From GCA-2737725 sp965229355 (lineage in GTDB: Bacteria; Pseudomonadota; Alphaproteobacteria; Rhodospirillales; Rhodospirillaceae), in contig OZ245869.1 in the NCBI GenBank assembly GCA_965229355.1, positions 3,410,001 through 3,474,000 of the forward strand: a stretch of 64,000 nt of DNA, in the 5' to 3' direction. Each line of letters opens with the position of its first letter. The first letter of the stretch is position 1. Of the stretch, positions 42,575 to 51,606 are shown piece by piece. The notes under the pieces are model-generated. The model made no database searches. It was not told where the DNA came from and saw only the letters and a program-made list of their open reading frames with translations. The translations under genes were made by a program, and so were the position numbers.

Positions 42575-43594
42575 ATGGATGAAGGCATGAGCCGCGCATA
42601 CCTGACACCACGCGGACCTATTCGAGGCCATGCGGCGAAAGGCCAAGCCTGGTCATTCCTGGGTCGCCAAGCGTTTACAGCACTCGAAGTCACAACGGTG
42701 ACCGGCAGCGATGTAAAGCATACGTTAGCCACGCCCGGCACCTACAACGGCGATCTATCGGTGTTTGCGCAAGCGCCCGCCGACTTTGCGGGCCTCAGTA
42801 TGGGCCGTCCGCGCATCATGGGCGTGCTGAACGTCACACCCGACAGTTTTTCCGATGGCGGTAAATTCAACAGCACTGATACGGCGATTGCCCATGCTGT
42901 GACGCTGTTAGAACAAGGTGCCGATATTATCGATGTAGGCGGCGAATCCACACGGCCCGGTGCGGCAACTGTTGATCCCGGCGAAGAATGCGCTCGCGTT
43001 GTGCCAGTGGTGAAAGCTTTGGCCGAAAAGGGTGCGAAGGTTTCAATCGATACCCGCAATGCAAAAACGATGGCGCAGGCGATTGCGGCGGGTGCGGCGA
43101 TTGTAAATGACGTCACTGCGCTAACGGGAGAGGGCGCGTTGGATGTTGTCGCAGCATCGAAAGTAAGCGTGATTTTGATGCACATGCAAGGCCAGCCCGG
43201 CACGATGCAGCACAATCCCACTTACACCTGGGCCCCTGGTGACGTGTACGATTATCTCAAAAGCCGAATTGAGGCATGCGTTGCGAAAAACATCAGCCTT
43301 GATCGCGTTTCGGTTGATCCGGGCTTTGGCTTTGGCAAAAACGATTCACACGGTGCGGCGTTGTTCGACCACATGGCCATGTTCCATGGCTTAGGTTGTG
43401 TTCTGACCATTGGTGTATCGCGCAAAAGTTTCATTGGCCGCGTCAGTGGCAACGAAAAACCTGATCAGCGTTTGGCGGGCTCACTGGCGGGGGCGTTGTT
43501 TGCCGCTGATCACGGTGTGCAAATGATCCGTGTGCATGATGTGGCCGAAACGCGCCAGGCGCTGGCCGTGTGGGCACATATGGCGGGGCAGTAA
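42575..43594 (+). CDS. folP: Dihydropteroate synthase
   Basis: FolP joins p-aminobenzoate to the pterin diphosphate in folate synthesis, the sulfonamide target. The catalytic TIM barrel starts near residue 83: PRIMGVLNVTPDSFSDGGKF, then IIDVGGESTRPGAATV, SIDTRNAKTM, LMHMQGQPGTMQ and GVSRKSFIGRVSG. The 80-residue N-terminal extension is typical of alphaproteobacterial forms and is not part of the barrel. ATG 42587 is an alternative start. It ends 70 bases before glmM. Confidence 0.96.
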   Translation: MDEGMSRAYLTPRGPIRGHAAKGQAWSFLGRQAFTALEVTTVTGSDVKHTLATPGTYNGDLSVFAQAPADFAGLSMGRPRIMGVLNVTPDSFSDGGKFNSTDTAIAHAVTLLEQGADIIDVGGESTRPGAATVDPGEECARVVPVVKALAEKGAKVSIDTRNAKTMAQAIAAGAAIVNDVTALTGEGALDVVAASKVSVILMHMQGQPGTMQHNPTYTWAPGDVYDYLKSRIEACVAKNISLDRVSVDPGFGFGKNDSHGAALFDHMAMFHGLGCVLTIGVSRKSFIGRVSGNEKPDQRLAGSLAGALFAADHGVQMIRVHDVAETRQALAVWAHMAGQ

Positions 43595-43664
43595 TGCGCT
43601 TGATTCACAGCCAGTCCTCCGTCACAACTTGCGGCCAACCAATGCAGTTCAAGGTATTCGTGGC

Positions 43665-45026
43665 ATGAGCAGCCGCCGTCTCTTTGGCACCGATGGTGTT
43701 CGCGGCCTCGCGAATACAGACCCTATGACCGCCGAAATTGCTATGCGCATCGGCATGGCCGCAGGGCACTATTTCACGCGCGGCGATCATCGCCACACCG
43801 TCGTCATCGGCAAAGACACACGCCTTTCTGGCTACATGCTAGAACCTGCGTTGGTCGCGGGCTTTGTTTCAGTTGGCATGGACGTGGTGCTGGTGGGGCC
43901 AATCCCGACACCGGGTATTGCGATGCTGACCAAGTCATTGCGGGCTGATATTGGCGTGATGTTGTCGGCCTCGCACAATCCGTATCAAGACAACGGTATC
44001 AAGTTGTTCGGGCCCGATGGCTATAAATTGTCGGACGCCATTGAAGAAGAAATTGAAACGCTGATCGCCAGCGATATGTCCTCCAAGCGCGCATCGTCGG
44101 CGAAGCTGGGCCGCGTCAAGCGCATGGAAGATGCGGGTGGGCGTTATATCGAATTCACCAAAGGCACGTTCCCACGGGGCTTGCGATTAGATGGCCTCAA
44201 GATCGTCGTCGATTGCGCCAATGGCGCGGCCTACAAAATCGCACCTGCGGTGTTTTGGGAATTGGGCGCGCAAGTGGTCAAAGTGGGCGTCGATCCCGAT
44301 GGCTTTAACATCAACGACAGTTGTGGCTCGCTGCACCCAGACCGTATGCGCGAATTGGTCGTCAGCCATAACGCGCATTTAGGTTTAGCGTTGGATGGCG
44401 ATGCTGACCGTGTGTTGTTGTGCGACGAGCAAGGCAACATGGTGGACGGCGACCAAGTGTTAGGCGTGATTGCCAATCAGTGGAAGCGCGACGGCCAGCT
44501 TGAAGGTGACGCAGTTGTTGCAACCGTTATGAGCAACCTTGGTTTGGAACGCTACCTGAAATCCATTGGCCTGGATTTAAAGCGTACCGCTGTGGGCGAC
44601 CGCTACGTCGTCGAAGAAATGCGCGGGCAGGGTTACAACCTCGGCGGTGAGCAATCGGGTCACATCATTCTGGGCCAACACGCCACAACAGGTGACGGTA
44701 TTATTGCCGCGCTGCAGGTATTGGGTGCGTTAGTACAAAGCGGTAAGCCCGCCAGCGAAACGATCCGTGTGTTTTCAACAGTTCCGCAGAAATTGCAGAA
44801 CGTGCGTTTGAAAGCCGGCACAAAGGCTGATGACATTCTGGCGCTAGCCGCTGTGAAAACCGCCATCAGCGATGTCGAGAAACGTTTGGTGGGCAAGGGT
44901 CGCTTGCTAATCCGTAAATCTGGGACTGAACCATTGATCCGCGTTATGGCCGAAGGCGATGATGCAAAAGAAGTGGATGCAGTCGTGGCATCACTCGTTG
45001 ATACGATTTCCAAAGCCGCCGCATAA
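43665..45026 (+). CDS. glmM: Phosphoglucosamine mutase GlmM
   Basis: GlmM makes glucosamine-1-phosphate for peptidoglycan and LPS. The 453-residue protein from ATG 43665 reads SSRRLFGTDGVRGLANTDP, then the phosphoserine loop GVMLSASHNPYQDNGIKLFGPDG, the metal loop ALDGDADRVLL, GGEQSGHIIL and the C-terminal phosphate site IRKSGTEPLIRVM. It is standard in size, 70 bases downstream of folP, and followed 17 bases later by thiD. Confidence 0.97.
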   Translation: MSSRRLFGTDGVRGLANTDPMTAEIAMRIGMAAGHYFTRGDHRHTVVIGKDTRLSGYMLEPALVAGFVSVGMDVVLVGPIPTPGIAMLTKSLRADIGVMLSASHNPYQDNGIKLFGPDGYKLSDAIEEEIETLIASDMSSKRASSAKLGRVKRMEDAGGRYIEFTKGTFPRGLRLDGLKIVVDCANGAAYKIAPAVFWELGAQVVKVGVDPDGFNINDSCGSLHPDRMRELVVSHNAHLGLALDGDADRVLLCDEQGNMVDGDQVLGVIANQWKRDGQLEGDAVVATVMSNLGLERYLKSIGLDLKRTAVGDRYVVEEMRGQGYNLGGEQSGHIILGQHATTGDGIIAALQVLGALVQSGKPASETIRVFSTVPQKLQNVRLKAGTKADDILALAAVKTAISDVEKRLVGKGRLLIRKSGTEPLIRVMAEGDDAKEVDAVVASLVDTISKAAA

Positions 45027-45043
45027 AACAAAAAGAATAAAAC

Positions 45044-45844
45044 ATGCAAGGTCGGGTCTTAATTGTCGCTGGGTCTGATTCAGGTGGTGGTGCTGGCATT
45101 CAAGCCGACACCAAAGCCGTGACCTGTTTGAACGGATTTGTCGCGACGGCGATTACCGCGATTACGGTGCAGAACACCAAAGGCGTGTTTAATATCCACG
45201 AAGTGCCCACCAACATCGTGCAGCAGCAGATTGAAGTGGTGCTGTCGGATATTGGCGCGGACGTGATTAAAACCGGCATGTTGGCGACCGTGCCGATGAT
45301 TCATGCGGTTGCAGATACGCTTGATAAACACGCCAGCAACATTCCGCGCGTGGTGGACCCGGTGATGCGCGCGAAAGGCGGGCACCCATTGTTGGCCGAT
45401 GATGCAGCCGACGCGTTGATCGCGCGGATTGTGAAGGGGGCTGCTGTTGTCACGCCGAATTTGCCCGAAGCCGAAGTGCTGATCGGCCGCAGCATCAAAA
45501 CCATCCCCGAAATGAATGCCGCCATTGCGCCGCTGCGTGCGTTAGGGGCGCAGGCTGTGTTGCTGAAAGGTGGGCATCTAGAAGGGCATCATCTGGTCGA
45601 TATGCTGATTACGCCCGATAACGTGGTGACTTTTGAGAACACGCGCATCGAAACCACGTCCACTCACGGCACGGGTTGCACGTTGGCATCAGGGATTGCG
45701 GCGGGCTTGGCGCAGAAAATGACGTTGCAAGATGCCGTGACGCGCGCCCGTGCATACGTGCGCGAAGCGTTGCGCACAGCACCCGGCTTGGGCGGCGGTC
45801 ACGGCCCATTGAATCATGCCCACACGGTTCGTGAGCAAGCCTAG
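45044..45844 (+). CDS. thiD: Hydroxymethylpyrimidine/phosphomethylpyrimidine kinase ThiD
   Basis: ThiD phosphorylates HMP and then HMP-P for thiamine synthesis. The 266-residue ribokinase-fold protein reads LIVAGSDSGGGAGIQADTKAV, DVIKTGMLATVPM, VVDPVMRAKGGHPLL, VVTPNLPEAEVLIGR and the anion-hole motif THGTGCTLASGIAAGLA. It follows glmM by 17 bases and is probably co-transcribed. No TPP riboswitch precedes it. Confidence 0.95.
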   Translation: MQGRVLIVAGSDSGGGAGIQADTKAVTCLNGFVATAITAITVQNTKGVFNIHEVPTNIVQQQIEVVLSDIGADVIKTGMLATVPMIHAVADTLDKHASNIPRVVDPVMRAKGGHPLLADDAADALIARIVKGAAVVTPNLPEAEVLIGRSIKTIPEMNAAIAPLRALGAQAVLLKGGHLEGHHLVDMLITPDNVVTFENTRIETTSTHGTGCTLASGIAAGLAQKMTLQDAVTRARAYVREALRTAPGLGGGHGPLNHAHTVREQA

Positions 45845-45940
45845 GTTCATGCCCTAGTTCTCCATGTGGATGAGTGCGTTGCACAAAATTGCTATGCTGA
45901 TTTTCTACAGCTTCTCGCATTGACCGAATCTAGCGCCACT

Positions 45941-45966
45941 CCATACACTCGGCTCGTAACGTATGG
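45941..45966 (+). promoter_or_regulatory. Hairpin in the serC leader
   Basis: CCATAC (45941-45946) pairs with GTATGG (45961-45966) in the serC 5' region; with an internal loop the stem may extend through CCAC/GTGG. The leader ends with GAAGGAAAACTCCCTCC just before the ATG at 46010. A conserved serC leader motif is known in alphaproteobacteria, but no match could be confirmed by eye. Confidence 0.3.
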
Positions 45967-46009
45967 TGTTGTGGTCTGTTAACCGTCCCCCCGAAGGAAA
46001 ACTCCCTCC

Positions 46010-47170
46010 ATGTCTGCCACGTCTAAACCGTCGGTCAAACCGGCGCGCCCTCAGTTTTCGTCTGGTCCCTGCGCGAAGCGCCCGGGGTGGACGCTTGATG
46101 CCTTGAAAGACGCCTTCGTGGGCCGTTCGCACCGCGCGAAATTGCCCAAAGCGCGCATCAAGCAAGTGATCGACAAAACCCGTTCGATTTTAGGCGTCCC
46201 CGCTGATTACAAAATCGCGATTGTTCCGGCGTCGGACACCGGTGCTGTCGAGATGATGCTTTGGCACACCTTAGGACAACGCCCAGTCGATATGCTGGCG
46301 TGGGAAAGCTTTGGCGAAGGTTGGGTCACGGATGTCGTGAAGCAACTGAAGCTGAAAGACACGCGCACCATTAAAGCGGACTACGGCAAGCTCCCTGATT
46401 TGAGCCAAGTGAATTTCGACAACGATGTGGTCTTCACCTGGAACGGCACGACCTCGGGTGTGCGTGTTCCCAATGGCGATTGGATCAAAGACGACCGCAA
46501 GGGGCTCACGATTTGCGATGCGACATCGGCTGTGTTTGCCATGGAAATGCCGTGGCAGAAGCTCGATGTGGTGACGTACTCATGGCAGAAGGTGCTGGGC
46601 GGCGAAGCGCAGCATGGCATGTTGATCATCAGCCCGCGCGCTGTTGAGCGTTTGGAAAGCTACACGCCGCCATGGCCGATGCCGAAAATTTTCCGTCTCA
46701 CCAAAGGCGGCAAGCTTGAGAACGGCATTTTCGAAGGCGATACCATCAACACCGTCTCCATGCTGTGCGTGGAAGATGCCGTGGACGGCTTGAAGTGGGC
46801 TGAAGGTATCGGCGGCTTGAAGGGCCTCATTCAGCGCTCTGAAAAGAATTTAAAAGTCCTCGCTGATTGGGCCGCGCAAAAGAACTGGATCGATTTCCTG
46901 GCTGAAAAGCCTGAAACGCGGTCTTGCACGTCGATCTGTTTGAAGATCACTGCCGATTGGTTCACTGCGCTTGCTGCTGATAAGCAAGCCGAAGTCGCCA
47001 AGAAAATGGCGAGCTTGCTGGAAGCCGAAGGTGCAGCGCTTGATATTGCGTCGTACCGTGATGCGCCGCCGGGGTTACGCATCTGGGGCGGGGCGACGGT
47101 TGAAACATCCGACATCGAAGCGCTGCTGCCGTGGCTCGAGTGGGCTTATGCAGAAGTAACGCCAGCCTAA
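46010..47170 (+). CDS. serC: Phosphoserine aminotransferase SerC
   Basis: SerC turns 3-phosphohydroxypyruvate to phosphoserine and serves pyridoxine synthesis as well. The 386-residue PLP enzyme reads RPQFSSGPCAKRPGWTLDAL, IVPASDTGAVEMMLW, VFTWNGTTSGVRVPNG, ICDATSAVFAMEMPWQKLD and VTYSWQKVLGGEAQHG, the last holding the Schiff-base Lys. The form is the alphaproteobacterial/archaeal type rather than that of E. coli. Followed by serA after 122 bases. Confidence 0.95.
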   Translation: MSATSKPSVKPARPQFSSGPCAKRPGWTLDALKDAFVGRSHRAKLPKARIKQVIDKTRSILGVPADYKIAIVPASDTGAVEMMLWHTLGQRPVDMLAWESFGEGWVTDVVKQLKLKDTRTIKADYGKLPDLSQVNFDNDVVFTWNGTTSGVRVPNGDWIKDDRKGLTICDATSAVFAMEMPWQKLDVVTYSWQKVLGGEAQHGMLIISPRAVERLESYTPPWPMPKIFRLTKGGKLENGIFEGDTINTVSMLCVEDAVDGLKWAEGIGGLKGLIQRSEKNLKVLADWAAQKNWIDFLAEKPETRSCTSICLKITADWFTALAADKQAEVAKKMASLLEAEGAALDIASYRDAPPGLRIWGGATVETSDIEALLPWLEWAYAEVTPA

Positions 47171-47292
47171 TTCGAATACGTTTAGCGATATACGTGAGGG
47201 ACTAAGCCTTAAGTCAGCATCTGTTTTCAGCATTGTGAGCCGTGCCTGTTCTATCGAGCATCCGTAACGCCTGTAAATCCTGGGGAGGAGAT

Positions 47293-48876
47293 ATGGCGAA
47301 GCCGAAGGTTCTGATTAGCGACAAGTTAAGTGCAGCAGCCGTTGAAATTTTTAAAAATCGGGGGGTCGAAGTCGATATCAAAACCGGCCTCAAGCCCGAA
47401 GAATTAAAAGCCATTATTGGTGAATATGATGGCCTTGCGGTCAGGTCATCCACCAAAGTCACTGCCGACATATTGGCGGCAGCACCCAAGCTGAAAGTCG
47501 TGGGCCGCGCGGGCATTGGCGTTGATAACGTTGATGTTGATGCGGCCACCGCACGCGGTGTGGCGGTGATGAACACACCGTTTGGCAACGCCATCACCAC
47601 CGCCGAACATGCCATTTCCATGATGATGGCGCTGGCGCGTCAAATCCCATCAGCCAATGCCTCCACGCAAGCGGGCAAATGGGAAAAATCCAAATATATG
47701 GGTGTCGAGCTATTCGGCAAAACCTTGGGGGTGATTGGCTGCGGAAATATTGGTTCGATTGTTGCCGACCGCGCACTTGGTTTGAAAATGAAAGTTCTGG
47801 CGTTCGATCCGTTTTTATCACCGGAGCGTGCGCGCGATTTAGGAGTTGAGAAGGCCGAACTTGATACCATTTTCGCGCGTGCAGATTTTATTACGCTGCA
47901 CACGCCACTCACTGATAAAACCCGCAACATCATTGGTGCTGCCAGCATTGCTAAAATGAAAAAGGGCGTGCGCATCATCAACTGCGCGCGCGGCGGCTTG
48001 GTGAACGAAGCGGATTTAAAAATCGCACTCGATAGTGGCCATGTCGCCGGTGCTGCACTTGATGTGTTCGAGGAAGAACCCGCAAAAGCCAACGCGCTGT
48101 TCGGGCACGAGAACGTTGTCTGCACACCGCATTTGGGCGCCTCCACCAACGAAGCGCAGGAAAATGTCGCGCTGCAAGTGGCCGAGCAAATTGCGGACTT
48201 TCTGCTGACGGGCGCAGTCTCTAACGCCCTCAACATGCCGTCGGTGTCAGCGGAAGATGCGCCGAAGCTGAAGCCTTACATGAAATTGGTGGAGCAACTC
48301 GGCAGCTTTGCAGGCCAGATCACCAAAACGGGCATTAAATCCATCACGCTGGAATATGCAGGCCATGTGGCTGAACTGAATACACGGCCTTTAACGGCCA
48401 TCGCTGTTGCGGGGCTGCTGGGTCCACTGATGGATTCCGTGAACATGGTGAACGCGCCCAGCATTGCGCGCGAGCACGGCATCGAAATCACCGAGATCAA
48501 AAAGGGCGAGCACGACCTGTATCAAACACTCGTCAAACTGACCGTCACAACTGAACGCCAATCGCGCTCGGTCTCGGGCACCATGTTCGGCGGCAGTCAG
48601 CCGCGTTTGGTGGATGTGAACGACATTCACATCGAAGCCGAAGTGAGCCCGCATATGCTTTACGTCATCAACGACGACAAGCCGGGGTTCATCGGCGCAT
48701 TGGGTACAGCGCTGGGGCAGGCGGGGGTGAATATCGCGTCCTTCCACCTCGGACGGCCCGCAGGCGGGGGCGACGCCATCGCGCTTCTTAGCCTCGACCA
48801 GCCTGTTTCCGAGGGGGTTCTGGCCAAGGTCCAGGCGCTCCCTCACGTCCAGCAGTCGCAGGCGCTTGCGTTTTAA
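47293..48876 (+). CDS. serA: D-3-phosphoglycerate dehydrogenase SerA
   Basis: SerA oxidises 3-phosphoglycerate, the first step to serine. The 527-residue protein starts at ATG 47293, with GGAGGAG just upstream. It has the NAD fold GVIGCGNIGSIVADRALG (about 147-164), RIINCARGGLVNEADL, AALDVFEEEP and CTPHLGASTNEAQ with the catalytic His, then an intervening domain and a C-terminal ACT domain (LYVINDDKPGFIGALGTALGQAGVNI) that may sense serine. It forms a two-gene serine unit with serC. Confidence 0.97.
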   Translation: MAKPKVLISDKLSAAAVEIFKNRGVEVDIKTGLKPEELKAIIGEYDGLAVRSSTKVTADILAAAPKLKVVGRAGIGVDNVDVDAATARGVAVMNTPFGNAITTAEHAISMMMALARQIPSANASTQAGKWEKSKYMGVELFGKTLGVIGCGNIGSIVADRALGLKMKVLAFDPFLSPERARDLGVEKAELDTIFARADFITLHTPLTDKTRNIIGAASIAKMKKGVRIINCARGGLVNEADLKIALDSGHVAGAALDVFEEEPAKANALFGHENVVCTPHLGASTNEAQENVALQVAEQIADFLLTGAVSNALNMPSVSAEDAPKLKPYMKLVEQLGSFAGQITKTGIKSITLEYAGHVAELNTRPLTAIAVAGLLGPLMDSVNMVNAPSIAREHGIEITEIKKGEHDLYQTLVKLTVTTERQSRSVSGTMFGGSQPRLVDVNDIHIEAEVSPHMLYVINDDKPGFIGALGTALGQAGVNIASFHLGRPAGGGDAIALLSLDQPVSEGVLAKVQALPHVQQSQALAF

Positions 48877-48980
48877 CTCTAACTTATTGGTTTTCCAGCG
48901 CTTTACGGTCTTGTTGGGGGCGGCTGGCCCGCGTATAACCACGCCGCTGATCGTCCGTCCTGCGTTGGTCTTTGTCCGAC

Positions 48981-50117
48981 ATGAGCGAAAGTTCGACCAA
49001 AACCCTTCTACCCGAAGGGCTGCGCGATGTGCTGCCTCCCGATGCCGCGTTTGAAAACGAGGTTGTGGAGAAGCTGACGCGTACCTTTACGCTGAATGGC
49101 TACGATCTCGTCAAACCACCCTTGATCGAATTTGAAGACACGCTGTTGTCTGGCGTGGGCGCTGGCATGGGCGAGCGCATTTTCCGCATGCTCGATCCGG
49201 CCTCGCACAAAACAATGGGCGTGCGCAACGACATCACCACCCAAGTGGCGCGCATTGCCGCGACACGCCTCAGCACCGCACCGCGTCCGTTGCGGTTGAT
49301 GTACGCTGGGCCTGTGCTGCGCGTGAAGGGCACACAGTTAGAGCCCGAGCGTCAGTTCACCCAAGCGGGCATTGAGCTGATTGGCGGCGATAACGGTGCT
49401 GCTGATGCCGAAGTGATTATCGTCATCGTCGAAGCTTTGAAGACGCTCGGTGTTACAGGCCTGTCGATTGATTTGTCGCTGCCTACGCTTGTTCCGGCGA
49501 TTTTGGAAAACAGCGGGCTTAACGCTGATCAAATTGCCAAAGTGCGTGCTGCGCTTGATCATAAAGACGTTGCTGAAATCAAAGCGCACGGCGGCAAAGT
49601 CGCTGACATTCTGACCAAGCTGATTGATGCCTCAGGTTCGCTGGACCGCGCCCTTGCAGCGGTCGCGACACTTCAATTGCCAGCCGCAGCGCAAACCGAA
49701 TGGGCGACGCTGTATCATGTCGCGCGGGCACTTCGTGTTGCTATTCCTGATGTCGCGATCACGGTTGATGCGGTTGAAAATCGCGGCTTTGAATATCACA
49801 CCGGCATTACGTTCTCGGTGTTTGCAGCAGCCTCGCAACGTGAGATCGGCCGCGGTGGCCGCTATCGTTTGCCATCGGGCGAGAAGGCCACCGGCGTCAC
49901 ACTGTTGATTGATGCGTTGTTGCCGGTCACACCAGCCATGAGCCGCCGTCAGCGTTTGTATGTGCCCTATGGCACCGCGCGCAGTGTTGTCGTGGCCTGG
50001 CAAGATCAAGGCTGGACGATCATTGCGGGCTTGGCGGCGCAGAAGTCTGAAGAAGATGAAGCGCGCCGCATGGGTTGCTCGCACATCTTGAAGTCTAATA
50101 ATCCCGCGCCCGTTTAG
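48981..50117 (+). CDS. hisZ: ATP phosphoribosyltransferase regulatory subunit HisZ
   Basis: HisZ is a catalytically silent relative of histidyl-tRNA synthetase that activates short-form HisG. The 378-residue protein reads LLPEGLRDVLPPDAAFENEVVEKL, FEDTLLSGVGAGM, MLDPASHKTMGVRNDITTQVARIA and EPERQFTQAGIELIGGD. It lacks an anticodon-binding domain. No hisG is in the window. Start ATG 48981 is chosen over a TTG at 48972. Its closeness to purA, 24 bases, is a frequent alphaproteobacterial order. Confidence 0.93.
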   Translation: MSESSTKTLLPEGLRDVLPPDAAFENEVVEKLTRTFTLNGYDLVKPPLIEFEDTLLSGVGAGMGERIFRMLDPASHKTMGVRNDITTQVARIAATRLSTAPRPLRLMYAGPVLRVKGTQLEPERQFTQAGIELIGGDNGAADAEVIIVIVEALKTLGVTGLSIDLSLPTLVPAILENSGLNADQIAKVRAALDHKDVAEIKAHGGKVADILTKLIDASGSLDRALAAVATLQLPAAAQTEWATLYHVARALRVAIPDVAITVDAVENRGFEYHTGITFSVFAAASQREIGRGGRYRLPSGEKATGVTLLIDALLPVTPAMSRRQRLYVPYGTARSVVVAWQDQGWTIIAGLAAQKSEEDEARRMGCSHILKSNNPAPV

Positions 50118-50141
50118 GCCGCGCAATAAAAAGGGGTCATC

Positions 50142-51431
50142 ATGGCCAACGTTGCAGTTGTCGGCTCTCAGTGGGGCGACGAAGGTAAAGGTAAGATCGT
50201 TGATTGGCTGTCGGAACGCGCCGATGTGGTTGTGCGCTTCCAAGGTGGCCACAACGCTGGCCATACGTTGGTGATTGATGGCAAGACCTACAAACTCAGC
50301 TTACTTCCATCCGGCGTGGTGCGCGGCAAGTTGTCGATCATCGGCAACGGCGTGGTCGTTGAGCCGCGCGCGCTGTTGAAAGAAATTGAGAAGATCAGAG
50401 ATCAAGGCGTGAACATTACGCCTGAGACATTGAAAGTTGCTGACAGTGCGTCGCTGATTCTGCCGTTGCACTCAACGCTGGATCAAGGTCGTGAAGCCGC
50501 AGCCGGTGCATCCAAAATCGGCACCACAGGCCGTGGCATTGGTCCGGCCTATGAAGACAAAGTGGCCCGCCGCGCTATCCGTATTTGTGACTTGGCTGAT
50601 GAAGCCACCATCGCCTTTAAAGTCGAACGCTTGTTGGCGCACCACAACGCATTGTTGCGTGGCCTGGGTTTGCCAGAAGCGAACGCGGCTGAAATCATCG
50701 CGGACTTGAAAGAACTGGCTCCGCTGATTCTGCCTTACGCGGCTCCGGTCTGGCAGTTGTTGGATGATGCGCGCCGCAATGGCCGCCGTATTCTGTTTGA
50801 AGGCGCGCAAGGCGCGATGCTGGACGTTGACCACGGCACCTATCCGTACGTCACGTCGTCCAACACATCGTCAGGCATGGCGGCGGTCGGTTCAGGCTTA
50901 GGCCCATCGGCGGTTGGCTATGTATTGGGGATCACGAAGGCCTACACCACGCGCGTGGGCTCAGGCCCGTTCCCGACCGAGTTGACCGACGAAGTTGGCC
51001 AATTGCTGGGCGAGCGTGGGTTTGAATTCGGTACCGTCACCGGCCGTAAGCGCCGTTGCGGCTGGTTCGATGCTGTCATGGTCCGTCAGGCCATTAAAGT
51101 GGGCGGCATCACCGGTATCGCCCTGACCAAATTAGACGTTCTAGACACCCTGGCCGAAATTAAGGTCTGCGTGGGCTATGAATTGAAGGGCAAAAAGCTC
51201 AATTATTTCCCGTCCGCCATGGCCGACCAGGCTGGCGTGACCCCGGTTTATGAAACCATGCCGGGCTGGCAGCAAAGCACCCGTGGCGCCCGTAGCTGGG
51301 CCCAATTGCCCGCCGAAGCCATCAAATATGTCCGCCGCATCGAGGAATTGATCGAATGCCCGGTGGCCCTGTGCTCGACCAGCCCAGAGCGGGAAGACAC
51401 GATCATGGTGAAAGACCCGTTCTCGGACTAA
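50142..51431 (+). CDS. purA: Adenylosuccinate synthetase
   Basis: PurA joins IMP and aspartate with GTP to give adenylosuccinate. The 429-residue protein has VVGSQWGDEGKGKIVDWL (about 5-22), GHNAGHTLV, KIGTTGRGIGPAYEDKVARR, the VTGRKRRCGWFDAV loop and the terminal GPERED-like SPEREDTI. Size is standard. It is linked with hisZ. Confidence 0.98.
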   Translation: MANVAVVGSQWGDEGKGKIVDWLSERADVVVRFQGGHNAGHTLVIDGKTYKLSLLPSGVVRGKLSIIGNGVVVEPRALLKEIEKIRDQGVNITPETLKVADSASLILPLHSTLDQGREAAAGASKIGTTGRGIGPAYEDKVARRAIRICDLADEATIAFKVERLLAHHNALLRGLGLPEANAAEIIADLKELAPLILPYAAPVWQLLDDARRNGRRILFEGAQGAMLDVDHGTYPYVTSSNTSSGMAAVGSGLGPSAVGYVLGITKAYTTRVGSGPFPTELTDEVGQLLGERGFEFGTVTGRKRRCGWFDAVMVRQAIKVGGITGIALTKLDVLDTLAEIKVCVGYELKGKKLNYFPSAMADQAGVTPVYETMPGWQQSTRGARSWAQLPAEAIKYVRRIEELIECPVALCSTSPEREDTIMVKDPFSD

Positions 51432-51482
51432 AAGGGCTTAAGTATCGAGCCTGGTTCGGACTTATTAACCTATGCAGGCGAA

Positions 51483-51494
51483 GGCGTTAACGCC
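51483..51494. promoter_or_regulatory. 12-bp perfect palindrome upstream of the pseudokinase gene
   Basis: GGCGTTAACGCC is fully self-complementary and lies 113 bases ahead of the pseudokinase start, just after purA. A 6-bp hairpin ACCACC/GGTGGT follows at 51566-51582. The palindrome could be a regulator site; no T-run makes it a terminator. Confidence 0.35.
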
Positions 51495-51606
51495 CTCTCA
51501 ACCCAAAGGTTAATGCGCTGATATCGCGTTGAATTCGCCGAATTGTTGCCTTATTGTAGACCTTGACCACCAGAATGGTGGTTCATGAGTTAGGGCAAGA
51601 ATCCCA

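Noticed and set aside
45027..45043. TPP riboswitch before thiD
   Set aside because: The gap is only 17 bases and has no CTGAGA-type core; the gap before the thiE operon (27374-27574) also lacks one.
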